Shown: positions 10,144 through 19,298, counted from the first letter of the stretch. The stretch is DNA of 64,000 nucleotides from Pseudomonas sp. ERMR1:02 (GCF_002277815.1 NZ_NKJI01000007.1:217897-281896), one strand, 5' to 3'. Numbers and translations: made by a program. The notes: generated by a model not told the origin, from the sequence alone.

Positions 10144-10422
10144 ATGAAAGCCTGGATCTGTGTGCCCTTGATTGCCCTGGCACTCGCTGGTTGTGCCGGC
10201 AAATCCGCATATCGCGACAGTTGCGGTAGCGGGCTCGACGCAGCATGGCATGAACTGGACCTGGCCAAGGCCGAGGGTTTTGCCGGGACCGTCAGCTATT
10301 CCAAGGCCCTGTCATTGTTAACCGCCGCCAAGACCCAGCAGCAGTTCGAAGGTTTTGAAGGCTGTACCCACAAAGCCGAGAAGGCGCGTTTCTATATTCG
10401 TGAGTCACGCGCGGGCCGTTAA
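10144..10422 (+). CDS. Small putative lipoprotein
   Basis: A 92-residue protein with a lipoprotein signal: Lys-containing N-terminus, hydrophobic stretch VPLIALALAG, then lipobox LAGC with Cys17. The mature part (Ser after Gly-Lys; two further Cys in RDSCG and EGCTHKAEK) is short and helical. I recognise no named family beyond conserved Pseudomonas lipoproteins of this size. It stands between the divergent patatin gene and the CHAD gene, with a REP pair directly after it. Confidence 0.75.
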   Translation: MKAWICVPLIALALAGCAGKSAYRDSCGSGLDAAWHELDLAKAEGFAGTVSYSKALSLLTAAKTQQQFEGFEGCTHKAEKARFYIRESRAGR

Positions 10423-10435
10423 AAACACTGCTAAT

Positions 10436-10521
10436 CCTGTAGGAGCCGGCTTGCTGGCGATAGGGCCTCAAATATCACCGCGACCTTGAGGTCGCTATCG
10501 CTGGCAAGCCAGCTCCTACAG
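10436..10521. repeat. REP pair
   Basis: CTGTAGGAGCCGGCTTGCTG facing CAGCAAG-like arm CTGGCAAGCCAGCTCCTACAG. The spacer contains its own small palindrome (GCGACCTTGAGGTCGC). Confidence 0.85.
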
Positions 10522-10550
10522 TGTTGGTGTTGTTTACGGAGTAAATCCTC

Positions 10551-11309
10551 ATGATTGATCGGTTGGTGGCCCATGTCCTGGGCCTGGAAGTTCGTCTGCT
10601 GGCCTGTCAAGCCCGCTTGAGTGCCCGCACCGACCCTGAAGCCTTGCATGACCTGCGCATCACGGTGCGCCGGTTGCGTAGCCTGCTACGGCCATTGCGC
10701 GGCTTGCCCGGCGTCGAACAGCTGGAAGCGGCGGCATCCGGCGTCGGCGCGCTGACCACGCCATTGCGCGATCGCGAGGTGCTGGCGGCGTATTTGCTCC
10801 AGCACGATCAACTGCAAGCCGCGCAACGGCGCATGGCACAAATGGCCGAGGCTTATCCGGCAGTGGCGAAAAGCATGGAGCTTGCGCAGTTGCTGATGAT
10901 CCTCGACGCCTTCCCACGGTTTTTGCGGGCGGCCCAGCGTCAAGAACTACTGAAGGGCTTGGGCAAGTGCATCGAAAAGCGCCTGGCCAAACAGTGGAAG
11001 AAACTCGACGAAGCCCTGCACGATCCCGCCCACGACCGTCATCGTCTGCGGCTTTTGATCAAGCGCGTGCGTTATGGCATCGAAGCCTATCCCGAACTGG
11101 ACCGTTTGCCGAAAGCTGCGATGCCCAGACTGAAGTCGGCTCAGGGCGCACTGGGCGATTGGCACGATTGCTGGCAATGGCTGGTAAGGGCTGAGCAGGA
11201 AGCGGATTTGCAGCCCTGTGTCGCAGTCTGGAAAACCACCATGGCCGAGGCCGAACAGCGCGCCGACCGTGTCCTGGACAAACTCGACAAGGCCTGTTTC
11301 AAACCCTGA
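10551..11309 (+). CDS. CHAD domain-containing protein
   Basis: A 252-residue, mostly helical protein with the duplicated CHAD signatures. The first half has LHDLRITVRRLRSLLRPL near residues 28-45 and the second has HRLRLLIKRVRYGIEAYPEL. CHAD domains are rich in conserved His/Arg/Lys and bind inorganic polyphosphate in the proteins studied. There is no attached CYTH triphosphatase domain, so this is a stand-alone CHAD protein. A weak GGAG site (ACGGAGTAAATCCTC) precedes the ATG. No functional partner is visible nearby. Confidence 0.85.
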   Translation: MIDRLVAHVLGLEVRLLACQARLSARTDPEALHDLRITVRRLRSLLRPLRGLPGVEQLEAAASGVGALTTPLRDREVLAAYLLQHDQLQAAQRRMAQMAEAYPAVAKSMELAQLLMILDAFPRFLRAAQRQELLKGLGKCIEKRLAKQWKKLDEALHDPAHDRHRLRLLIKRVRYGIEAYPELDRLPKAAMPRLKSAQGALGDWHDCWQWLVRAEQEADLQPCVAVWKTTMAEAEQRADRVLDKLDKACFKP

Positions 11310-11323
11310 AACCACCGCAGACC

Positions 11324-11429
11324 TCCTGTAGGAGCCGGCTTGCTGGCGAAGGTGTGTCAGTCGAATTTGTGTCGATTGACACACCGCATTCGCTGCGATG
11401 CGGCGACCCGACAAGCCAGCTCCTACAGG
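11324..11429. repeat. REP pair with long spacer
   Basis: CCTGTAGGAGCCGGCTTGCT facing AAGCCAGCTCCTACAGG. The spacer carries the inner inverted repeat GGTGTGTCA...TGACACACC, which also occurs in the pair near 25.1 kb, suggesting the whole 100-base unit moves together. Confidence 0.85.
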
Positions 11430-11552
11430 GTTTTGTGTAGGGCGTGAGTCTTGCGCGGCTCATCTGTCAGTCAATTTGGCCGGAATACGCGCTGTACAGC
11501 CATCGCCGGCTGGTTAAGATCCCTTTATCTTTTTCTTGCACCTGAGGTTTTC

Positions 11553-12350
11553 ATGCGCTTTTGCGATCTGCTCGATGCCGTCCGCCGCCAGCCGCTGGAG
11601 CTGTCTATCCCGGCCGGATGGGCGCAAGGGCGCGCCAGCTTCGGTGGCCTGGTGGCTGCCTTGCAGTACGAAGCCATGCGCGCGAAAGTGCCAGCGGATC
11701 GTCCGGTGCGCTCGCTGGCGATCACCTTCGTTGGCCCGGTCGAGCCCGAAGTGCCGGTCAGTTTTGAGGTGGATGTGTTGCGCGAAGGCAAGGCTGTCAG
11801 CCAGGTGCTGGGCCGGGCCATGCAGAAGGGCCAGGTGGTGACCTTGATCCAGGGCAGCTTCGGTGCCTCGCGGCCTTCGCAAGTGACGGTGACGGCTGAG
11901 CCGGCACCGCAGATGAAACATTGGGATGATTGTCAGGAGCTGCCTTTCATTGAAGGTGTTATCCCGGAGTTCATGCGGCACCTGGCGATGCGCTGGAGTG
12001 TGGGTGGCTTGCCATTCAGTGGCAGCACCTCGCGGCAGATGGGCGGCTGGGTGCGTTTGCGCGGCGATGTGAAGGAAGAGGCAGTCAGCGAGGCGCACAT
12101 TCTGGCGCTGGTGGATGCCTGGCCACCGGCCGTGATGCCGTTTCTGAAGAAGCCGGCGATGGGCAGCACACTGACCTGGACCATCGAATTCGTGCAGCCA
12201 TTGCTGGAACTGAGCACGCTGGACTGGTGTAAATACCTGGTCGAAACCGAACACGCCGCCGACGGTTATGGCCACGCGGCGGCGAAGCTGTGGGACGTGG
12301 AAGGCCGGTTAATTGCCATAAGCCGGCAAACGGTGACTGTCTTTGCCTGA
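11553..12350 (+). CDS. Acyl-CoA thioesterase family protein (double hotdog, TesB-like)
   Basis: A 265-residue protein with two hotdog-type halves. The N-terminal half has ASFGGLVAALQYEAM and an LAITFVGPV strand; the C-terminal half has ILALVDAWPPAV and TWTIEFVQPL, the layout of TesB-like thioesterase domain proteins. Such enzymes hydrolyse acyl-CoA in the cytoplasm; the chain length cannot be read from the sequence. The ATG giving MRFCDLLDAV follows CTGAGG and matches family N-termini, so an upstream in-frame start was not used. Confidence 0.85.
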   Translation: MRFCDLLDAVRRQPLELSIPAGWAQGRASFGGLVAALQYEAMRAKVPADRPVRSLAITFVGPVEPEVPVSFEVDVLREGKAVSQVLGRAMQKGQVVTLIQGSFGASRPSQVTVTAEPAPQMKHWDDCQELPFIEGVIPEFMRHLAMRWSVGGLPFSGSTSRQMGGWVRLRGDVKEEAVSEAHILALVDAWPPAVMPFLKKPAMGSTLTWTIEFVQPLLELSTLDWCKYLVETEHAADGYGHAAAKLWDVEGRLIAISRQTVTVFA

Positions 12351-12365
12351 TCAACGGCCGCCTGA

Positions 12366-12731
12366 TCAGTGACGGCGGTGGCGCTCACGCCAGGCGCGCC
12401 ACCAGCCACCACTGAGGAAAAACCGCGGAAAGGTCAGGAACTGCTCGACCAGCAAGCGCGATACCGCATCTTTGCGATCGCTGAACGGCTCGGCAGCCTG
12501 CGCTTCCAGGCTGTGACCGTGACGCTGCAAACCCAGCGCTGCAATCACGCCAATGACGCCAATGGCGAAGTTCGCCAGACTCAGGCCGAACACCCCGGAA
12601 ACAATCAACAGAAACGCCACGATAAACAGCGGCACGGCAATCAGGTGCAGCACCAGATTGGTCGGGTGCTGGTGATTGTTCGGGTAGGCACGCCATTGCC
12701 AGGCGGGAAGGTTGGGGTGACGTTTGCCCAT
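12366..12731 (-). CDS. DUF962/Mpo1-like small membrane protein
   Basis: A 121-residue protein with two adjacent hydrophobic helices (LVLHLIAVPLFIVAFLLIVS and LANFAIGVIGVIAALGL). Its N-terminal motif NNHQHPTNLVLHLIAVP fits the DUF962/Mpo1 pattern of an H-x-x-x-N-x-x-x-H-x-x-x-x-P metal-site segment. In yeast, Mpo1 is an Fe-dependent 2-hydroxy fatty acid dioxygenase; whether this short bacterial member is an enzyme is unknown. The start MGKRHPNLP is preferred over a longer frame because conserved residues begin there. It is convergent with the thioesterase gene, 15 bases away. Confidence 0.65.
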   Translation of the reverse strand: MGKRHPNLPAWQWRAYPNNHQHPTNLVLHLIAVPLFIVAFLLIVSGVFGLSLANFAIGVIGVIAALGLQRHGHSLEAQAAEPFSDRKDAVSRLLVEQFLTFPRFFLSGGWWRAWRERHRRH

Positions 12732-12860
12732 GATGTTTTTCCTCAAGTCCATGTTGAACACATGATTGAAGAATAGGCCCGGTAAATACGGGCGGCGAAT
12801 CAAGGTTGGCTATCGGAATGATAGGGGGCATGGGCAATATTGATGTTGTCCGCACGAACG

Positions 12861-12940
12861 CCTTCGCGGGCAAGCCTCGCTCCTACAAGGCAACCTCTGT
12901 GAGCGCCGCAACCTTGTAGGAGCGAGGCTTGCCCGCGAAG
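12861..12940. repeat. REP pair
   Basis: CCTTCGCGGGCAAGCCTCGC facing GCGAGGCTTGCCCGCGAAG, with the flank GAGGCCCTTACA that supplies the stop codon of the chemoreceptor gene. Confidence 0.88.
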
Positions 12941-12946
12941 AGGCCC

Positions 12947-14428
12947 TTACAGCTTGAGCTGCCCTATCGCCTTGCTCAACGCCCCAGCCAACGCCGCCAA
13001 CTCATTACTGGTAGTCGCCGACCCAACCGTCTGTTGCACGGTGTTCTCGGTCACATCGCGGATGCTCACCACCGCGCGGTTCATCTCTTGCGCCACCTGA
13101 CTTTGCTGCTCGGCCGCCACCGCGATCTGCGTATTGCTTTCACGCATCTGCGCCACGGCCCCGGTGATCTGCGCCAAAGCCGCGCCAGCCTCTTGCGCCT
13201 GTTGCACGCAGTCGTCGGCCTTAAACGAGCTCTCCTGCATGAAATCCACAGCGTCCCGCGTTCCGGCTTGCAACGCAGAAACCATCACGGTGATTTCGTC
13301 AGTGGAGGTCTGCACACGCTTGGCCAGGTTGCGCACCTCATCGGCGACTACAGCAAAGCCGCGACCCATTTCACCGGCACGGGCCGCTTCGATCGCTGCA
13401 TTCAGCGCCAACAGATTGGTCTGCTCGGCAATGCTGTGAATCACATTGACCACACCGTTTATTTTCTGGCTGTCTTCGGCCAGACGCTGAATCATCTCGG
13501 CGGTCTGCTGCACCCCGGTAGACAACCCGGCAATCGACTTCTGGACGCGCATGACTACTTCCTGCCCGCTGCCGGCCAGAGTATCGGCCGATTGCGAGAG
13601 GTCGCGGGTAGCGCTGGCGTGCTGGGCAATGTGGTGCACAGTGGCGGTCATTTCATTGATCGCCGTGGCGGCCTGATCGGTTTGACTCTGCTGGCCAAGC
13701 ATGCCGTGACGCACTTCATCCATGCTCAATGCCAGCCGAGTGGCGCCGTCGTCCAGTTGTCGGGCGGTGCTGGCGACGGTGTTGACCACCCGTTGATAGC
13801 CAGCCTGCATGGCGTTAAAGGCGTTGGCCATTTGCCCGACTTCATCGCTACCGCAGAGGGGGACACGGGCCGAGAGGTCGCCGGTTTTCTCGACGTGAAG
13901 CATCACGTCTTTCAAGGTGTTGAGCTGGCTGAGCAGGAAGCGGATCAGCAATTGCGAGGCGCCGAGCATCGCCAGCATCAGGATGAACACCACTACGGCG
14001 TAATTGGCGAAGCGCTCGCCGAACACTTGGCTCAGGCTCGGGCCATGGGCAATCACCGCGATCTGCTGGCCGTCTGCGCGCGTGAAGACCTCGGCACCCA
14101 GCAGCAGGTTGGCACCCGCCAGCGGCATGGCGTTGTTATCAACCCAGCCGTTTGCATCGGCCAGTTCCAGTATTGGTTGCCCATTGAGCACCGGCGCCTG
14201 GCCGCGGCTGAAGGTCAGCAGGTTCTCGGCATTAGGCAGAGGTTGCCCGGCAGGCCAGGCGCTGAGCAAGCGCGCTTGGGCCTGCGCCGATGCCAGAGCG
14301 GCCTGGCTGCGGACCTGTTGTTCGAGCTGCACGGCGTACAGCACGAGGAGCAGGGTGGTGACGAAGGCGACGGCATTCACCGCCCAGAATTTGTACTTCA
14401 GCGAGATATTGCTAAGCCAGGCACCCAT
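12947..14428 (-). CDS. Methyl-accepting chemotaxis protein
   Basis: A 493-residue inner-membrane chemoreceptor. TM1 lies near residues 13-35 ([17 protein letters not shown]) and TM2 near 160-185 ([20 protein letters not shown]), enclosing a periplasmic sensor of about 125 residues that I cannot assign to a ligand. A HAMP linker follows, then the signalling domain with the hairpin tip [20 protein letters not shown]. The start [15 protein letters not shown] is chosen because it places a short basic segment before TM1; a TTG 12 codons upstream is possible. It signals to CheA/CheW, which are not in this window. Confidence 0.93.
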   Translation of the reverse strand: MGAWLSNISLKYKFWAVNAVAFVTTLLLVLYAVQLEQQVRSQAALASAQAQARLLSAWPAGQPLPNAENLLTFSRGQAPVLNGQPILELADANGWVDNNAMPLAGANLLLGAEVFTRADGQQIAVIAHGPSLSQVFGERFANYAVVVFILMLAMLGASQLLIRFLLSQLNTLKDVMLHVEKTGDLSARVPLCGSDEVGQMANAFNAMQAGYQRVVNTVASTARQLDDGATRLALSMDEVRHGMLGQQSQTDQAATAINEMTATVHHIAQHASATRDLSQSADTLAGSGQEVVMRVQKSIAGLSTGVQQTAEMIQRLAEDSQKINGVVNVIHSIAEQTNLLALNAAIEAARAGEMGRGFAVVADEVRNLAKRVQTSTDEITVMVSALQAGTRDAVDFMQESSFKADDCVQQAQEAGAALAQITGAVAQMRESNTQIAVAAEQQSQVAQEMNRAVVSIRDVTENTVQQTVGSATTSNELAALAGALSKAIGQLKL

Positions 14429-14532
14429 GGAGGTCTTCTCTGATAGCGGAAACAGTTTTGGCAAGGTGCCATTATTGTGCCGCTATGCAGGTATTCAGAT
14501 CTTGATATGGGTCAATGGTGAACTCGGACAAA

Positions 14533-14622
14533 TGTAGGAGTGAGCCTGCTCGCGATAGCATTGTTTCAGCCGCCAACGTTGTTGACTGACACTCCCTCAT
14601 CGCGAGCAGGCTCACTCCTACA
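14533..14622. repeat. REP pair overlapping the tatD stop codon
   Basis: TGTAGGAGTGAGCCTGCTCG facing CGAGCAGGCTCACTCCTACA. The end nearest tatD supplies its final CTG-TAG. Confidence 0.88.
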
Positions 14623-15427
14623 GGGGAATGGTGGGCAAGTCGTAAAATGCCCGTGCGCAGGCGGTGGTGTGAGCCGCCAGGTCTTCCTCAGTCTCCCCAC
14701 GATGCAACGCCACCTCACGCAACACTTCAGTCAAATACGCCGGCTCGTTGCGACCATTCTTCGGCTTGGGACGCAGGCTGCGCGGCAGCAGGTAAGGTGC
14801 ATCGCTTTCGAGCATCAGGCGCCCACGCTTGATTTCTTTCACCAGTGGATGCAGATGTGTGCCACGGCGCTCGTCGCAGATCCAGCCGGTAATACCGATA
14901 TGCAGGTCCATATCGAGGTAACTGAACAGCGCCTTTTTTTCCCCGGTAAAACAGTGCACCACCGCGGCCGGCAATTGGTCGCGGTAATCGCGAAGGATCT
15001 CCAGCAGTCGCTGACTGGCGTCACGCTCGTGCAGGAATACCGGCAGCTGCAACTCGACCGCCAGCGCCAGGTGCTCTTCGAGGACTTTCTCCTGCAGCGG
15101 GCGCGGCGAGAAGTCACGATTGAAGTCCAGGCCGCATTCACCCACGGCCACCACGTTCGTTTCCTTCAGTAGACCGCGCAGATGGCGGGCGCTGTCAGCG
15201 TTCCAGTCACTGGCGACGTGGGGGTGGATGCCGGCGGTGGCGAACAGCCGTTGCCCACTGTCATCCAGTTGCCGGCACAGCTCCAAGGCCTGCTCGCTGC
15301 CCTCGACATTGGTACCGGTGAGCACCAATTGACAGATCCCGGCGGCATAGGCGCGGTCGAGTACAGCCTGGTGTTTGTCAGCAAAACTGGGGTTGGTCAG
15401 GTTGACGCCGATATCGATGAGTTGCAT
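14618..15427 (-). CDS. tatD: TatD family deoxyribonuclease
   Basis: A 269-residue TIM-barrel metal hydrolase. The N-terminus [15 protein letters not shown] is that of true TatD (DIGVNL) rather than YcfH/YjjV (which have HCHL). Other hallmarks are [50 protein letters not shown] and [10 protein letters not shown], supplying the metal-binding Glu, His and Asp residues. E. coli TatD is a 3'-5' exonuclease linked to DNA repair and is not needed for Tat export. Here it is not next to tatABC. Its last codon and stop are provided by a REP element. Confidence 0.93.
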   Translation of the reverse strand: MQLIDIGVNLTNPSFADKHQAVLDRAYAAGICQLVLTGTNVEGSEQALELCRQLDDSGQRLFATAGIHPHVASDWNADSARHLRGLLKETNVVAVGECGLDFNRDFSPRPLQEKVLEEHLALAVELQLPVFLHERDASQRLLEILRDYRDQLPAAVVHCFTGEKKALFSYLDMDLHIGITGWICDERRGTHLHPLVKEIKRGRLMLESDAPYLLPRSLRPKPKNGRNEPAYLTEVLREVALHRGETEEDLAAHTTACARAFYDLPTIPL

Positions 15428-15674
15428 GGTGCTACCTCGGACCAAAGGCCGCAAAGCATATCAGAGCTGTAGATTTATAAGAAAAACCAAGAACTACAAC
15501 GACTTATAACGGTCTTTTGAACTGACCTCTTGAGACGTGTGAAGGACGGGATGGTCAAGGTGCCATCATTGTGCCAGTCTTTCGCACTTTCCCAGCGCTA
15601 CAGGCGCTGTGTTTCTGTCGTTTGATTGCATGACAACACTCATGTGGTCGACCCGAATTCTTTGCGGAGAGTGG

Positions 15675-17096
15675 ATGATTCGTCCCTCGGTTTTGCTACT
15701 GCTGTGTTGTTCGCTGCTGCTGCCGATGTCGGCGGTTGCGCGTCTGCCCGGGCCACTGCAAGCCGTACCGGCGACCAAAGTGCGCGACTTGACGGAAATC
15801 CGCAGCAGTCGCGTGCTACGCGTGCTGGTCAACCAGAGCCGCAACAGCTCCGGCGAAGTCCAGGGCCAGGCTATCGGCGTCGAATACCACCGCTTGCGCG
15901 CCTTCGAGCAATACCTCAACGACCACGCCCGTGACGGTCAGGAAATCACCCTCAAGATCATCCCCAAGGCCAAGGACCAACTGCTCGGCGCGTTGCAGCG
16001 CGGGGAGGGCGACCTGGTGGCGCCAGGGGAGTTGCTCGATCTGCGAGCGGGTTATGCCGTCAGCACCAGTGAGCCGATTGCCAGCAACATCCCATTGGTG
16101 CTGGTAGGAATCAAGGGCGAGCGCCGCTACACCCGCCTCGAACAGCTGTCAGGTAAAACCCTGGCCTTACCCACCGGCAGCGCTGCCGGCGATGCCGTCA
16201 GCCAGATCAATCAGAAACTTGCCCTGCACAAACTGCCGCCGGTCAATATCGAGTGGGTCGACCCAAGCCTGGCGGTCGAGGACGTGCTGGAGATGGTTCA
16301 GGGCGGGATCTTTCACCTGACCATCGTCGAGCAACCGATTGCCGAGCGTTGGGGCAAGATCCTGCCGAAACTGCGTTTCGACAAGCAGGTGCTGATCAGC
16401 GATCCGGGTGAGGAATACTGGTTCGTGCGCCGTGACGCGTCGATGCTGCGGGCCAGCATTGATCGCTTCCTGACCGGCTACAAAAAACCATCGGACCAGG
16501 ACGCTGCCTTCCTGCGAATTTATCGACGCCTCTATCAAGTGCACTATCCCTTGGCCAAGGCCGACCGTCAGCGTCTGGAAAAGCTTCGGCCGGTGTTGCA
16601 GAAACATGCCGACGCCCAGGATATGGACTGGCTGAACCTGGCGGCGCTGGCATTCAAGGAGACCGCCCTGCAACCCAAGGCCAGTAGTGGTGGCGGCCCG
16701 ACCGGCCTGATGCAGATCACGCCGTCCGCGGCCCAGCGTGTCGGGGTCAGCAATATTCAGGATCTTGATGCCAATGTGCAGGCCGGGGCCAAGTATCTGG
16801 CGATGATTCGTCGCAAGTTCTTCTCCAGTCCCAAGCTCAACGAGCGCGAGCGCATGGCGTTTGTGCTGGCGGCCTACAACATCGGCCCGGAGCGGGTTCA
16901 GGGGATGCGCGCCGAGGCGCGGCGACGGGGCTTGAATCCCAATCAGTGGTTCTTCCAGGTCGAGCGCATCGCCATGGAGCAGGTGGGAATGGGACCTGTC
17001 AGCTATGTTAATAGCGTAAACAAGTACTACTTGGCATTCGATCGGGAGCGGGTGTCGTTGGAGCCCCAAGGGCAAAAGGTTGCCCTACGTAAATGA
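15675..17096 (+). CDS. Membrane-bound lytic murein transglycosylase, MltF-like
   Basis: A 473-residue exported enzyme. A signal peptide (MIRPSVLLLLCCSLLLPMSA) is followed by a periplasmic solute-binding-type domain (about 45-290) and a C-terminal SLT domain. The catalytic Glu is near residue 329 in ALAFKETALQPKA, followed by GPTGLMQITPSAA, the standard transglycosylase motif. It would cleave peptidoglycan to 1,6-anhydromuropeptides in the periplasm. The start was chosen so that the signal peptide begins the protein; GCGGAGAG precedes it. The domain order is that of MltF (YfhD), but this may be a paralogue, so no symbol is given. Confidence 0.88.
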   Translation: MIRPSVLLLLCCSLLLPMSAVARLPGPLQAVPATKVRDLTEIRSSRVLRVLVNQSRNSSGEVQGQAIGVEYHRLRAFEQYLNDHARDGQEITLKIIPKAKDQLLGALQRGEGDLVAPGELLDLRAGYAVSTSEPIASNIPLVLVGIKGERRYTRLEQLSGKTLALPTGSAAGDAVSQINQKLALHKLPPVNIEWVDPSLAVEDVLEMVQGGIFHLTIVEQPIAERWGKILPKLRFDKQVLISDPGEEYWFVRRDASMLRASIDRFLTGYKKPSDQDAAFLRIYRRLYQVHYPLAKADRQRLEKLRPVLQKHADAQDMDWLNLAALAFKETALQPKASSGGGPTGLMQITPSAAQRVGVSNIQDLDANVQAGAKYLAMIRRKFFSSPKLNERERMAFVLAAYNIGPERVQGMRAEARRRGLNPNQWFFQVERIAMEQVGMGPVSYVNSVNKYYLAFDRERVSLEPQGQKVALRK

Positions 17097-17199
17097 TCGA
17101 ATAAATTGAACTGTTAGAGCGGCTTTTTGCGCTTTAAGTATGATTTTTACTGATTAATATGGCGGCCAACCAACACACACTGACAATGGATGACACAGC

Positions 17200-17634
17200 A
17201 TGAGCACACTGATCAACAAGGTTCTGTTTACCCGCGCTGGCTATGGCCTGACCGTTTTGCGAATTTTCGTCGGCATCATCTTCGCCGCGCACGGCTCGCA
17301 GAAACTCTTCGGGGCATTCGGTGGCTACGGCCTGGCCGGCACTGCGCAGTACATGGAAAGTGTGGGCCTGACGCCGGGTTACCTGATGGCGACACTGGCG
17401 GGCGGGACTGAATTCTTTGCCGGTCTGGCACTGATCATTGGCCTGCTGGTCCGTCCGGCAGCGCTGGGCCTGACCTTCCTTTCGCTGGTGGCGATCTTTT
17501 CGGTGCACATCAGCCATGGTCTGTTCATGGCCAACAACGGCTACGAGTTCGCCCTGGCTTTGCTCGGTGGCAGCATCGCGGTATTGATCGAAGGCGCCGG
17601 CAAGTTGTCGGCCGACCGTGCCATCGCTGGTTGA
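17200..17634 (+). CDS. DoxX family membrane protein
   Basis: A 144-residue protein with four hydrophobic helices. The DoxX signature appears as GLTVLRIFVGIIFAAHGSQK then LFGAFGGYG, followed by GGTEFFAGLALIIGL and a C-terminal NGYEFALALLGGS. DoxX proteins are small membrane subunits associated with redox or quinone-linked functions; the role of this one is unknown. It is a monocistronic unit. Confidence 0.88.
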   Translation: MSTLINKVLFTRAGYGLTVLRIFVGIIFAAHGSQKLFGAFGGYGLAGTAQYMESVGLTPGYLMATLAGGTEFFAGLALIIGLLVRPAALGLTFLSLVAIFSVHISHGLFMANNGYEFALALLGGSIAVLIEGAGKLSADRAIAG

Positions 17635-17696
17635 ACGAACGTTTCTCTCTGTGCGGCCTCAAAGCTTCAAACCCCTTGAAGAATGCGAGGCACGCC

Positions 17697-18162
17697 ATGA
17701 CAGCGAATACTAAAGGCAAGGAATTTAGCCACCACCGTTCTCCACGTTTCCTACTGCCTGCTCTGGTTTTCGGGCTGTTGCTCACACCGCTTGCAATGGC
17801 AGCCGGTAACGGCACCGCAGCAGTAGGCGGGGTCTCGGGGAGCGGTGGGTAACGTAGTCGGCGGGCATATGGGTGGCAGTACCGGCGCTGCAATTGGTGC
17901 CGGTGTGGGTGGCGCGGCTGGAAGCGCGGTTGGCGCACCCAAGGGCAGTCGCACAGAGGCGGCGGTTGGCGGTGGCTTGGGTTCGGCAGGCGGTTCAGTA
18001 GTCGGTAACAGCCTCGGTGGCTCCACCGGTTCGACCATTGGCGCGGGCCTCGGTGGTGCTGCGGGTGGTGCGGTCGGCAGCAATATGGGCAATGACCACG
18101 GCAGCTCCCATTCCGGTGGTGGCCACAAACACAAGAACAAACACCGAAACAGCCATCACTGA
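17697..18162 (+). pseudogene. Glycine-rich exported protein, frameshifted as read
   Basis: The first frame encodes a signal peptide (LLPALVFGLLLTPLAMAA) and the start of a Gly-rich region, then stops at VSGSGG. A second frame beginning at the same point reads GNVVGGHMGGSTGAAIGAG and continues with Gly/Ala repeats to a His/Lys-rich tail (GGGHKHKNKHRNSHH). The break falls at GGGG (17837-17840); two more G would give VSGGAVGNVV and an uninterrupted protein of about 155 residues (deleting one base nearby also works). Glycine-zipper repeats suggest an envelope or surface protein. An intrinsic terminator follows. Function is unknown. Confidence 0.7.
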
Positions 18163-18185
18163 TTCGGCGTGGCAAGACAACAGAA

Positions 18186-18208
18186 ACCCGGCCAGGCGCC
18201 GGGTTTTT
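18186..18208 (+). terminator. Intrinsic terminator after the glycine-rich gene
   Basis: ACCCGGC and GCCGGGT form a perfect 7-bp stem around the loop CAGGC, followed by five T. Confidence 0.85.
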
Positions 18209-18281
18209 CGTTTGTTCGGCAGGAACGTTAGATCGCAGGACACCTCGAATTAAATACATCCCTGAAATTACGAGGCTTGCC

Positions 18282-18482
18282 ATGACTCCGGAAACCGAAG
18301 GCAAGGAAGAAAAAGGCCCAAGCGGACTGCCATTCGTTAATGATCCAGGTAATGAAGATCCAGGCTCTCTGATGGACGACGCGACGGTGCCGCTCAACGA
18401 TTCGGATGACGCGGGTGATGTGGGAAACCTCGAATTTGAAGATGATGACGAAGATGAAGGTGAGGATGACGGTGAGTATTGA
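18282..18482 (+). CDS. Small highly acidic protein, function unknown
   Basis: A 66-residue protein that is very rich in Asp and Glu, ending in a run of acidic residues (EFEDDDEDEGEDDGEY). There is no signal peptide, membrane helix or Cys, and it is probably disordered. It lies between the glycine-rich gene and a second acidic protein with similar composition. I recognise no family. Coding is supported by frame, length and a similar neighbour only. Confidence 0.55.
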   Translation: MTPETEGKEEKGPSGLPFVNDPGNEDPGSLMDDATVPLNDSDDAGDVGNLEFEDDDEDEGEDDGEY

Positions 18483-18589
18483 TTGAGCATTGCAGTTCAA
18501 TTGACCGGTTGTCTGCCCGATCGAACGCGTTTGTAGCTCCCGCCTCGAAATTTCAGGGCCTGCCTTTCAGGCTCTTTGAGAGGTGCTTT

Positions 18590-18835
18590 ATGAACGCTGA
18601 TCCGAAAGACTCCGACATCGATGAAACCCCTGAATACCCGTTGCCTTCACCTACTGATTCGTTGAGTCGCGATCAGCGTCCGCCTGATGATGAGGACGCG
18701 GGTGTTGAGCAGGTTTCCAATGAAGACGTTAAGCGTACTGATGTTGAGGCGACCCCTGAAGACGCGGATATTGCTGGTAAGGACTGCTCGGGGAGCCTAG
18801 TTAATTGTAATGTGCTGAGGTGTCGCCCTACATAA
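18590..18835 (+). CDS. Small acidic protein, function unknown
   Basis: An 81-residue protein starting MNADPKDSDIDETPEYPLPS, acidic and Pro/Ser/Asp-rich like the preceding small gene. GAGAGG precedes the ATG. The last 17 residues include Cys residues and look unlike the rest, so the true end may differ (a frameshift near 18780 or natural divergence). A strong terminator follows at once. No family is recognised. Confidence 0.5.
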   Translation: MNADPKDSDIDETPEYPLPSPTDSLSRDQRPPDDEDAGVEQVSNEDVKRTDVEATPEDADIAGKDCSGSLVNCNVLRCRPT

Positions 18836-18862
18836 TATGGAACAGTGCAGTTTTAAATGTTT

Positions 18863-18887
18863 AAGCCCAGCAGTATGCTGGGCTTTT
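18863..18887. terminator. Intrinsic terminator between the acidic gene and the Rhs immunity gene
   Basis: AAGCCCAGCA and TGCTGGGCTT form a perfect 10-bp stem with loop GTA, then TT. The A/T flanks make it usable from both strands, serving the convergent gene ends. Confidence 0.85.
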
Positions 18888-18908
18888 GCGATAAATAATC
18901 TTAGGCTA

Positions 18909-19298
18909 TTATTTAATCGATTCTAGCCAGCGAAAAAAGTAATCGGTCTGCATTTGTGGGTCGTTGATGATGTCTTGATCCTCGTAGTCAAATATATTAA
19001 CAATGCTTTTTCTAGATGGCTTAACACCCAGCTTGTGTTCATAGGCCACAATGCCTGAGCTCATTTGAGAGGACATGCTGGAAGGTCGAACATTTATTTT
19101 TGCGCCCTTGCATAAAAATTTAATGTCGGGAAGCTCTTTTATAATTTTCCCGAGGCACTCGTATATGTCTAGTCCGGAGGTGCTTGTTGTCCATCCACTC
19201 TCCAAAGTCAGTCGCATGGATGGTGGATGTTCGACGTAATCGAGTATGGCTATTTCTAATTTTTCAGCGTTCAAAATAGAGACTCTGTTAGTTGGCAT
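18909..19298 (-). CDS. Probable immunity protein to the Rhs toxin
   Basis: A 129-residue soluble protein starting MPTNRVSILNAEKLEIAILD, with no signal peptide or membrane helix. I recognise no family. It is proposed as the antidote because it directly follows the toxin tip of the Rhs gene: its ATG overlaps the rhs end by 11 bases, an AAAGGAAA ribosome-binding site lies inside the toxin coding end, and both share an AT-rich composition unlike the surrounding DNA. This is the usual arrangement in polymorphic toxin loci. The role is inferred from context only. Confidence 0.7.
   Translation of the reverse strand: MPTNRVSILNAEKLEIAILDYVEHPPSMRLTLESGWTTSTSGLDIYECLGKIIKELPDIKFLCKGAKINVRPSSMSSQMSSGIVAYEHKLGVKPSRKSIVNIFDYEDQDIINDPQMQTDYFFRWLESIK

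Noticed and set aside
14429..14464. TTG start 12 codons upstream for the chemoreceptor
   Set aside because: It has no ribosome-binding site and would place 12 extra residues before the usual short cytoplasmic segment; it cannot be excluded.
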